Positions 40,047-48,253 of a stretch of 64,000 nt of DNA are shown here, one piece after another. The notes beneath the pieces were generated by a model that was not told the DNA's origin, did no database searches, and saw nothing but the letters and a program-made list of their open reading frames with translations. Within the stretch, counting starts at the first letter, position 1; the number at the start of each line of letters is the position of its first letter. Made by a program: the position numbers and the translations under genes. Origin of the DNA: Acidobacteriota bacterium (GTDB lineage: Bacteria > Actinomycetota > Acidimicrobiia > Acidimicrobiales > RAAP-2); assembly GCA_018970215.1 (NCBI GenBank), contig JAGWWX010000001.1:24683-88682 (forward strand), read 5' to 3'.

Positions 40047-41171
40047 ATGAGTGATTCTCACTTCGGTAATTTCAGTTTCTTTTCCGACATCATGAAAATG
40101 ATGGGTCAACTGGGTCCCGACGCATGGCAACAGACGTCTCGTGAGCTTGCCGCCAACGTCATCAGAGAACACAAGGGGGACGAAAATCCCGATCCCGCGG
40201 TTCGACAGCGGCTCGAAATCCTCACACCCGTCATCGCCCGTCGGGTCGAACATCTCTTCGGCGACAGCGCCGAAGTCGTCGCTTTGCGACCTCTCGATTT
40301 AACGGAGTTAGCCCTCGCGAATTGGCATCCACTGCTCGCGCGCAACCTTCGCCCAGGGACAACCTCGCCCAACGACGGGCTGCCTGGAGGCGAACTCGCT
40401 CCGTTACTGCAAGAACTATCGAGCGTGGTCGGTCCACTCTTTGTGGGCTTTCAGTCCGGTAGTGCCGCCGGTCACTTCGGACTCCGCGAGTGGAGTATGT
40501 CCCACCTCCCGCTCCCTCGACAGTCCCCTCGCGCGGGTGTCGTGACAAAAAACGTGGCACACTTCGCAGAGGAGTGGAGTGTCGACCTTGATCACGCCCT
40601 GTGCTTTGCGGCAACACACGAATCGGTGGGGGCAACGTTCTTACGCCGTGATGGGATGTCGATTGCCCTTGAAGCTCTCTTGTTCGACGCCATCAACGAC
40701 GCAACTGCGGTGCGTGGTGACATCATGGAACGCTTGACGGGTCTCTTTCAGGGTGGCGACCTTTCAGCGCTCACGGGAAACCCCGAAGCACTCATTGAAC
40801 AGATTGGCGACCTCGCGGATACCCCGGCAACCCGCCGGCTTGATCGTGCCGTCACGTTGCTGCGAAGCGCCATTGAAGGTGTGGCGCTGCACATCACATC
40901 AGAGATCGTCGGACCAACGCCTCTGCTCGCCGAAGCCTGGCGTAGGCGACAGCTGTCAGATGAGGTTTCTCACGCCGCGGCTCTCTTTGGCGTGAGTTTC
41001 TCGCGGGAGCTTCAAAGCAGCGCGTTGAACTTTATCGAGGAAGTTCACACCCACTTTGGGTGGGAACAGATAGCAGCGCTCACACAAGCTGACGGGCTGC
41101 CGCTAGATAACGAACTTGACGACGTGCACAGTTGGCGGGCGCGGGTTACGACGTCGCCGCTGGCGAACTAG
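40047..41171 (+). CDS. DUF2342-like (zinc metalloprotease / F420-associated) family protein
   Basis: Helical protein with internal THESVG at the position of the family HExxH; neighbourhood with UPF0182 and PDZ-Lon. Confidence 0.65.
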   Translation: MSDSHFGNFSFFSDIMKMMGQLGPDAWQQTSRELAANVIREHKGDENPDPAVRQRLEILTPVIARRVEHLFGDSAEVVALRPLDLTELALANWHPLLARNLRPGTTSPNDGLPGGELAPLLQELSSVVGPLFVGFQSGSAAGHFGLREWSMSHLPLPRQSPRAGVVTKNVAHFAEEWSVDLDHALCFAATHESVGATFLRRDGMSIALEALLFDAINDATAVRGDIMERLTGLFQGGDLSALTGNPEALIEQIGDLADTPATRRLDRAVTLLRSAIEGVALHITSEIVGPTPLLAEAWRRRQLSDEVSHAAALFGVSFSRELQSSALNFIEEVHTHFGWEQIAALTQADGLPLDNELDDVHSWRARVTTSPLAN

Positions 41172-41533
41172 TCCTCGCGCGTCGCAGTCACAAGCTCCAC
41201 GGCGTCCTCCACAATCGACTGGGGAGTCGTGTTCTTCTTACCCTTTTCGTCCACGACCTCGTCGACTTCTTCGAGGTCCCAGACGACCCGGATCTTTTCG
41301 TCCATGGCGTCACGGAAGACTCGCACACAGTTGCGCTTGAACTGAGGGTCGTACCACGGCAAGTAACTCAAGCGGGCGTACACCCGGTTACAGAACCCTT
41401 GGATCAAATCGGCGTCGCCGGAGTGCCAGATAATGTCCCAGTGCGGTGCGGTGGCACCGAGATACTTGATTTCAATGTGCCCCTCTTCGTTCTCCACGGT
41501 CGGGCCGTCCACGACAACTCTCGACTTTTCCAT
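41168..41533 (-). CDS. Hypothetical protein
   Basis: 121 aa acidic protein, SD upstream; convergent with 40047..41171. Confidence 0.7.
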   Translation of the reverse strand: MEKSRVVVDGPTVENEEGHIEIKYLGATAPHWDIIWHSGDADLIQGFCNRVYARLSYLPWYDPQFKRNCVRVFRDAMDEKIRVVWDLEEVDEVVDEKGKKNTTPQSIVEDAVELVTATRED

Positions 41534-41718
41534 GGGAACTCCTTTGCACTGGCTACGAACTGAATGTCAATTCTACCCCACTGCCTGAGGTGCGGGTCCG
41601 TGGCGAGATTTTTGGGACTTTCGACCCTGCTCTGTGAACTAATTCGCATCGCTTTTCACATCTCGCGACATGTGCGGTGGCTACTGTGTGCTCACTGACC
41701 TACACAAGGAGGGCCGTT

Positions 41719-41964
41719 ATGAGTACAGAGTGGATGGCCGATGGAAAGTGTCGGGACTACCCCGCGGAGATGTTCTTTCCCGGGGATGGCGTCGGGGTCA
41801 TCAAAGCGCAGAAGATCTGCGCTGCGTGTCCGGTGAAAGCTCAGTGCCTTAACTACGCCCTCGACAACCATGTCGATCACGGCGTGTGGGGTGGGACCAG
41901 CGAACGAGAGAGGCGACGTCTTCAACGGGCCCGTCGTCGAGGTCTTCCGACACAGACGCGGTAG
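41719..41964 (+). CDS. WhiB family Fe-S regulator
   Basis: CRDYP...KICAACPVKAQCLNYAL...GVWGGTSERERRRL; four conserved Cys. Confidence 0.92.
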   Translation: MSTEWMADGKCRDYPAEMFFPGDGVGVIKAQKICAACPVKAQCLNYALDNHVDHGVWGGTSERERRRLQRARRRGLPTQTR

Positions 41965-41967
41965 ACC

Positions 41968-42807
41968 GTGGCTCACGGGCTGTTCGAATGCGTCATCAAT
42001 ATTTCAGAGGGTCGCAACGACTATCTGCTGACGCAGCTTGAGCACACGGCGGGGAACTCGTTTCGCCATCGTCACTCGGACCCGTTCCACAACCGCAGCG
42101 TCTTTACCCTCATCAATAACGAGTCAGAGCTGCCGTTTGATGTTCACTGGCTGATTCGCAATGCGATCGACGTGCTCGATCTCGAGGACCATGAGGGAGT
42201 CCACCCCCGTTTCGGAGTTGTTGATGTCGTTCCCTATGTTGCGCTCGACGAACGCGACCGCGACATCGCTCGAACGCTCCGCGACGAAACGGCCGAGTGG
42301 ATGGGCGATCTCGGCATTTCCGTCTTTCTATACGGGTTAGTTGATGGAGAAGAAAGGACCCTCCCGGACGTGCGCCGCCGAGCATTTCATGATCTCGCGC
42401 CCGATTTTGGACCGGCCATCGCGGAACCCGATATCGGAGCTGCGGCCGTCGGGGAACGCCCTTTGTTAATGGCGTGGAATATGTATGTCGACGGACTGTC
42501 CGAGCGCCACGTTCGCCAAGCGGCTCAGCAGCTGCGTGGGGACGGAATCCGTACGTTGGCGCTCCAGGTCGGTTCGCGCTGGCAGGTGAGTTGCAATCTG
42601 GTTGACCCGTTGCACGTTGGCCCCGACATTGCCTACGACCGACTGATGGACATCTTGCCAGCGGGAGGTCAGGTGAGCGAGTGTGAACTCGTGGGCCTCG
42701 CACCATCTGAGGCGTTAGCGCGCATTGACGAATCGCGGTGGTCGCAGCTCGGTTTGCGTGAAGATCTCACTATCGAGTTCGTTCTCGACGAACTCGCATT
42801 CGACTAG
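41968..42807 (+). CDS. Glutamate formimidoyltransferase-like protein
   Basis: ECVINISEGRND, HSDPFHNRSVFTLI, HPRFGVVDVVPYVAL: FTCD N-terminal domain. Confidence 0.85.
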   Translation: MAHGLFECVINISEGRNDYLLTQLEHTAGNSFRHRHSDPFHNRSVFTLINNESELPFDVHWLIRNAIDVLDLEDHEGVHPRFGVVDVVPYVALDERDRDIARTLRDETAEWMGDLGISVFLYGLVDGEERTLPDVRRRAFHDLAPDFGPAIAEPDIGAAAVGERPLLMAWNMYVDGLSERHVRQAAQQLRGDGIRTLALQVGSRWQVSCNLVDPLHVGPDIAYDRLMDILPAGGQVSECELVGLAPSEALARIDESRWSQLGLREDLTIEFVLDELAFD

Positions 42808-43082
42808 CCGACGGCGCCGCGCCGTTCTACGGCTCGGGCGCGACGGAGACGACGGCGCTCGCGCTCGCTCATCCCACCCCAGATCCCGAACTTCTCGCCG
42901 TTGACCAGCGCGTACTCCAAGCAGTCGTCGCGGACGACGCAGCCGCGGCAGACTTCCTTCGCCTCGCGCGTCGACGCGCCCCGCTCAGGAAAGAAGAGGT
43001 CGGGGTCAACGCCCATGCAGTTTGCACGAGCCTGCCAGCCCCGGTTCTCCAAGCCCGTTAACAGATTGGTGATGTCTTCCAT
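42804..43082 (-). CDS. WhiB family Fe-S regulator (WhiB2-like)
   Basis: Start MEDITNLLTGLENRGWQARANC; AKEVCRGCVVRDDCLEYAL, FGIWGGMSERERRRLRR. Confidence 0.92.
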   Translation of the reverse strand: MEDITNLLTGLENRGWQARANCMGVDPDLFFPERGASTREAKEVCRGCVVRDDCLEYALVNGEKFGIWGGMSERERRRLRRARAVERRGAVG

Positions 43083-43227
43083 CGGTTCCTCCCTGGCGAC
43101 TCCGTTGTCACCACCGGTGTAATTACAACGGTGTGATTGTGATACAGATTCCGAGAAAATGCAAATTACGTTACGAAAACCCTGATGAGAATCGGTACGA
43201 AGGAGGTGAGTCTGTGGAAACCGACGA

Positions 43228-43653
43228 CTAGTTGGACTGCCAGGCCAGGAAAGACTGCACTCCGATGACTTCGCCAGATAAGTCATTCGTCATTCGGACT
43301 TGATAGCGACCCGGAGCGAGATTCAGTCCGTACCACTTACCCGACCAAATGAAGTCAACCTCGTGATCGTGCGTGCCGGCGTCCGCGGGCGGGGTCGTGA
43401 CGGTATCAGTGATGAAATATTCAAAGGAGTTACCCGACGCGTCAGTCCCCGTGGCCGGTGTGCCATCAAACGAGTAGAGGCGCGTCGTTACCTGAATTGA
43501 CTGTCCTAATTCCGACGGGTTGAGATCGAACATCGCCGCAACGGCGACTGGGGTGGGAAAGTTGGCGTAAATCCACGTCATTCCTCCGCCCATTACGTAC
43601 AGGCGCCCATTGAGGACCTCAGCGTTATCACATAAAAGCAGGGTTGCTCGCAT
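43228..43653 (-). CDS. Hypothetical protein
   Basis: MRATLLLCDNAEVLNGRLYVMGGGMTWIYA...; resembles small uncharacterised actinobacterial proteins; convergent/isolated. Confidence 0.65.
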   Translation of the reverse strand: MRATLLLCDNAEVLNGRLYVMGGGMTWIYANFPTPVAVAAMFDLNPSELGQSIQVTTRLYSFDGTPATGTDASGNSFEYFITDTVTTPPADAGTHDHEVDFIWSGKWYGLNLAPGRYQVRMTNDLSGEVIGVQSFLAWQSN

Positions 43654-43759
43654 CGATCAACTCCTTCGTCGAAAAGTAAATTGCAGGTTTTATAAATTAA
43701 TTTCTTTCCCACTATACCACGGTTCTAGTGTGCCGCAAAGAATCCCCGTGGGTCTGTCG

Positions 43760-45754
43760 TTACGGGCGAAAGGACTTGGCCCGCACGAAATCATCCAACA
43801 CGTATCGACCGAGATTGTCAACGTCGGTGTAGAAGGTCCGACCGCCATTTACTTTGGCTATCTGTTCCACAAAGGGGAACTGGCTTCGCTCGATGTCGAG
43901 CGCAAATGTGTTGATGGTGATTCCTGCCCTCGTTGATCGCAGCACCTCGGCCATCGTGGTGTGCAGTGTTTCGTAGACCGGGGGCCAGTTAAAGAATGGC
44001 TGCCCGTTGTCGAGGAGGTGGGCCGTGGGCTCCCCGTCCGTTACCACGATCACCTGCTTCGAACCCTTTTCCGCACGCATTAAGTGGCGTGACAGAGCGA
44101 GCGCATGTTGGAGATTTGTTCCGTAGTCAAAGTCAATGGTGAGAAACGGGACATCTTCAAACTTAATTTCGTGCGCCGTCAAACCAAATCCCACGATTGC
44201 CACATAGTCGCGGGGGTACGCCGTACGAATGAGATGAGCAAGGGCGAGGACCATCTTCTTCGCCGGGGCCAAATTACCTCTCATCTCCATCGAAAGTGAA
44301 AGGTCGACTGCTATCACCGTGGCGGAACGAACCATGGCTTCGTGCTCCTCTACCTCAAAATCTTCCGGCGTCAGGCGTATTGGCGTGCCCGGACCCTGCC
44401 GAAACACGGCGTTTCGCAACGTCTTTCCCAGGTGAAGATTGAATGCTTCGCCCGGCTCCCAGGGCTTGCTGGTCTCCTCACGGTCGTGACCACGGTTGGT
44501 CGATGCGTGTCTATGAGCTCCGAGCGACGATGACCGTAGTTGGCTGAACAGTTCCTTCAGGGCCGAACCGGCAATTCGTCGCATACCTTTGGCCGAGAGA
44601 GTTGTTCGACCCCCGCTCCGATCAATCAAGCCTTTATCGGTCAGCCCCTTGAGTGCCTTTTGCAGTCGCTCGACGTTCTTCGCCACGTCGGCTCCGAGAT
44701 TCCGTCGCACCGTGTCGATGTCAATTTCATTGAGTCGAGATGCGGGTACCGATCCCTCTAAGAATCGCTCCAAATCCTTGAGGCGATTGATGTCGCGGGT
44801 GGCATCGACGGTCGACGAGAACCGTGAAGGTTGAGTTCCGCGATAACGATTCGACCGCTGCCAATCGATGTCGGGAGTTGCTTCTCGCAGGTTCCCGATA
44901 AGGCGATTCAGCGAGAAACTTAAATCGAGATCATCCAGCATCGACTGGAATAACCCGCGGAGCTCTGCTTGCTGGTCGGCCGACAGTGAGTTAAACATGG
45001 CTTCGGCGGCGGCGGCACGTTCCGCCATCATCCGAACGACGTCCTCAAGTGATTCGGCGCCGGGAAAGTAGTCGCCGTATTCCGACATGAATTCATCGAA
45101 GCTGGGGTCGATCTCTTCGCCACGACGTTGCTGTTCCAGCATGGTGCTCAGCGCATCCATCATGGAGCGCATACGAGCCAACTCTTCGGGATCGGGATTT
45201 GCGAAAAACTCCTTGTTCGCTTCAAAGTAGGAGTTCACTACGTCGTCTCGCAGCTCGCCAACTAATTTCTCAAACTCCTCTCGGGCCTCCGAGGACACAA
45301 AGTCGTAGTTCCGCAATGACCCAATGCGATCGCCGACAGCGTCCGGGAGCAAGTCCAACGCCATCTGCTTTTCGTCGACCAGCTCAGTCGTGACCTCAAT
45401 TCGGCGTTCATCTCCCGATTCATCCGCCTCCGATTTGAGTGCTTGCAGGTCGGCGCGCTCCATCGCCTCAATCGCGTCGAGCCGTTCTTGAATGTCCGCC
45501 AACATTCCACCGGGATCATTGAGTTCTTCTAATTCTCGCCGTTTTTGACGGGCCTGCTCAAGAAGGTCGCGAATGCCGTCGAGGCGATCACCGTCGGGAG
45601 TCGTTACCCCGTCGTACGCAAGGCGATTTAGAACTTCGTCAAGATCACCAGTCTCCAGCAGTTCGTCTAAGACCAGGTCGAGCAAGTCTTCGGGTTCCCA
45701 CTCCTCAAAGTCGTCGCCGTCCCCGGGACGTCGGAACCCGTAACGAACGGGCAC
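43760..45754 (-). CDS. VWA domain-containing protein
   Basis: VIAVDLSLSMEMRGN (MIDAS DxSxS), VTDGEPTAH; paired with the upstream MoxR-type ATPase. Confidence 0.85.
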   Translation of the reverse strand: MPVRYGFRRPGDGDDFEEWEPEDLLDLVLDELLETGDLDEVLNRLAYDGVTTPDGDRLDGIRDLLEQARQKRRELEELNDPGGMLADIQERLDAIEAMERADLQALKSEADESGDERRIEVTTELVDEKQMALDLLPDAVGDRIGSLRNYDFVSSEAREEFEKLVGELRDDVVNSYFEANKEFFANPDPEELARMRSMMDALSTMLEQQRRGEEIDPSFDEFMSEYGDYFPGAESLEDVVRMMAERAAAAEAMFNSLSADQQAELRGLFQSMLDDLDLSFSLNRLIGNLREATPDIDWQRSNRYRGTQPSRFSSTVDATRDINRLKDLERFLEGSVPASRLNEIDIDTVRRNLGADVAKNVERLQKALKGLTDKGLIDRSGGRTTLSAKGMRRIAGSALKELFSQLRSSSLGAHRHASTNRGHDREETSKPWEPGEAFNLHLGKTLRNAVFRQGPGTPIRLTPEDFEVEEHEAMVRSATVIAVDLSLSMEMRGNLAPAKKMVLALAHLIRTAYPRDYVAIVGFGLTAHEIKFEDVPFLTIDFDYGTNLQHALALSRHLMRAEKGSKQVIVVTDGEPTAHLLDNGQPFFNWPPVYETLHTTMAEVLRSTRAGITINTFALDIERSQFPFVEQIAKVNGGRTFYTDVDNLGRYVLDDFVRAKSFRP

Positions 45755-47178
45755 TAACGGTTCCTCGACCGGTAGAGCGCTCGCGCTCCTGAGGCATCCT
45801 TCGCCAGTCGCTTCGTCAGATGGAGCCCTTCGAGAACAAACTCGAGTGCCGCCGCCATCTCTGCGGGGGTGGCCGTCGGTCCGGCGATGCGTCGAACGGG
45901 GGGTTCGAGAACGGGAATGTTGGCAAGCACAGCCAGGTAGTCCGGTGTGGGCAAGTCGTCACCCACGTGCACGATCACTTCGTTGGCAAAGGCTTCCACG
46001 ATGTCGCCCGCTTCCTGCAGGGCGACGTTCTCAGAGAAACACTGCCGTACCGCCAACGACACCAGGCCCGCAATGAGCAAGCCTGGGTCAGTGTCATCAA
46101 TGGCATCGACTTCAATCTTTCCTTGAGTGGATTGAACGAGTGCCGAAAGATCGCTGACGCGCGGTACCACCGTCTCTTCGTGCGTTCGCAAACTGCGTCG
46201 CAGAGCATTCGCTACCACCGTTTCGTAGTTCGCGATGGAGAGACGAACGGATACACCGGAGTGTTGATTAATCACTTGGCTCCGACGTGCCACATGACTC
46301 ACTCGAGCCACGATGTCATCCATGAACCACGGCACAATGATGTCCTTGTCGGTCGTGGGTAGGTGGGCCTCGTGGCGAACAATGGCTACTTCTGTTGCGA
46401 TGTCGAGCGGGTAGTGCGTTCGAATCTGCGAGCCGAACCGGTCTTTCAGCGGAGTAATGAGTCGGCCGCGATTTGTATAGTCCTCGGGGTTGGCGGTTGC
46501 CACCACCACGATGTCGAGATCGAGTCGCACGAGATGACCACGAATCTGCACGTCACGCTCTTCAAGAACATTGAGCAGCCCGACTTGAATACGTTCCGAA
46601 AGGTCGGGAAGCTCGTTGATGGCAAAGATGCCTCGATTGGACTTAGGAACGAGACCAAACGACAGGGCCCGCTCATCATCGAGATAGAGGCCAGCCGCCA
46701 CCTTGATGGGATCAATCTCGCCAATGAGGTCGGCCATCGAGGTGTCGGGAGACGCAAGTTTTTCGGCAAATCTCTGACTCCGGTGCACCCACTCGATCCG
46801 AGTGTCGTCACCGTGCGTTCGAACCTGCTCTTTACCGAAGTACGAAATAGGGTTCTCGGGATCGTCACGGACGTCCGATCCCGCCACCACGGGAAGCCAC
46901 TCATCGAGCAGTTCAACGAGGGAGCGAATGAGGCGGGTCTTGGCCTGGCCTCTCTCGCCCAACAAAATGATGTCGTGACCCGCAAGAATCGCAGTCTCAA
47001 CTTGGGGCACCACCGTGTCGTCGTAACCCTGAACTCCGAGCGAGAGGGGTTCCCCCGCGGCAATGCGCGCCTCGAGGTTTCGCCGGAGTTCTTCGCGGAT
47101 TGGCTGCGACGTCCACCCCGATGCGCGGAGGGCGCCAAGGGTGGTGGGCAAGTGGTCGGGGGTTACCAAAGAAGTCAT
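45754..47178 (-). CDS. MoxR/Mg-chelatase-like AAA+ ATPase
   Basis: LLGERGQAKTRLIRSL Walker A-like, GIFAINELPDLSERIQVGLLNVLEERDVQIRG. Confidence 0.88.
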   Translation of the reverse strand: MTSLVTPDHLPTTLGALRASGWTSQPIREELRRNLEARIAAGEPLSLGVQGYDDTVVPQVETAILAGHDIILLGERGQAKTRLIRSLVELLDEWLPVVAGSDVRDDPENPISYFGKEQVRTHGDDTRIEWVHRSQRFAEKLASPDTSMADLIGEIDPIKVAAGLYLDDERALSFGLVPKSNRGIFAINELPDLSERIQVGLLNVLEERDVQIRGHLVRLDLDIVVVATANPEDYTNRGRLITPLKDRFGSQIRTHYPLDIATEVAIVRHEAHLPTTDKDIIVPWFMDDIVARVSHVARRSQVINQHSGVSVRLSIANYETVVANALRRSLRTHEETVVPRVSDLSALVQSTQGKIEVDAIDDTDPGLLIAGLVSLAVRQCFSENVALQEAGDIVEAFANEVIVHVGDDLPTPDYLAVLANIPVLEPPVRRIAGPTATPAEMAAALEFVLEGLHLTKRLAKDASGARALYRSRNR

Positions 47179-47428
47179 ACGTGAACTTTACGCATCTCTA
47201 TGACATTGCACGCAGGGCCGACCGTTTCTGGAGGAGAGAGAAACGGCCGGCGAGACCTGCCGAGTCCAGTACTCCGGATCTCGGATACGGCCAACGTAGG
47301 TGTCCGAAGAGTGCGCCACAAGGGCAGGAGGAGGAAAAACTTGTGAAGTTTCGCACCCGAAATCCCTAATATGGGCTTTGTCCCTATGGACAGGTTTTTT
47401 CGGGATTTTTGATTCGCGAAGGAGAGCC

Positions 47429-48244
47429 GTGACGGCGATTGAGCATTCGACGCAGGTAGTACTAGGCGGGACGCGCGGCGGCCCCGAGGTCAGCACTCTC
47501 CGTCAGGACCGCTGGTGGATTCAGCCGGTGATTACTGTGGCCGTACTCACATCGTTTGTGATCTACGCCACGTGGGCAGCTTTCCAAAAGGGCAACTACT
47601 TCGTGGGCAACTTTGGTGCCCACGAACTCATCAGCCCCTTTGACAGCCCCTGCTTAACGGCCACCTGTGGCGATGCCCAGATTTTCCACACGGGTCTCGG
47701 GCTCGCGTGGCTGCCGCCCGCACTCTTGATCTTGATCTTCCCCCTCGGTTTCCGCATGACCTGCTACTACTACCGCCGGAGTTACTACCGAGCGTTCTGG
47801 TGGGCGCCACCGGCGTGCGGTGTCGCCGACGCTCACGGCTCCTACAGCGGCGAGACTCGCTTCCCTCTCATTATTCAAAACGTGCACCGCTACTTCTTTT
47901 ACTTCGGTCTCGTCTTCAACGTCTTGTTGACCTACGACGCCATCCGGGCATTTCATGTCGTGGGTGGTGGCTGGGGTATCAGCGTGGGATCGCTCGTCCT
48001 GACGTTGAACGCCACGCTGTTGTGGCTGTACTCGCTCTCGTGCCACGCGTGTCGACACCTCTGCGGTGGGCAGGTTCGTAGTTTCCACGACCACCCCATT
48101 CGCCACAAACTGTGGAAGTTTGTCACTCCCCTCAACGCAAAGCACATGAACTTTGCGTGGGCCTCACTCGTGGTCGTGGCGCTGACGGACGTCTACGTCC
48201 GCCTCGTGGCCTCTGGCTCTATCCGCGACCTCGTCATCTTCTAA
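47429..48244 (+). CDS. sdhC: Succinate dehydrogenase membrane anchor (single-subunit type)
   Basis: GTG with SD AAGGAG; about 271 aa, five TM, upstream of sdhA and sdhB. Confidence 0.82.
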   Translation: MTAIEHSTQVVLGGTRGGPEVSTLRQDRWWIQPVITVAVLTSFVIYATWAAFQKGNYFVGNFGAHELISPFDSPCLTATCGDAQIFHTGLGLAWLPPALLILIFPLGFRMTCYYYRRSYYRAFWWAPPACGVADAHGSYSGETRFPLIIQNVHRYFFYFGLVFNVLLTYDAIRAFHVVGGGWGISVGSLVLTLNATLLWLYSLSCHACRHLCGGQVRSFHDHPIRHKLWKFVTPLNAKHMNFAWASLVVVALTDVYVRLVASGSIRDLVIF

Positions 48245-48253
48245 GGATCAACA

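Noticed and set aside
43760-47178. VWA plus MoxR pair as a novel defence or ternary system
   Set aside because: VWA/MoxR pairs are common chaperone-like modules in Actinobacteria; no additional defence-type genes adjoin it.
46363-47184. 273-aa plus-strand ORF
   Set aside because: Antisense to the MoxR-like ATPase, which has clear AAA+ motifs.
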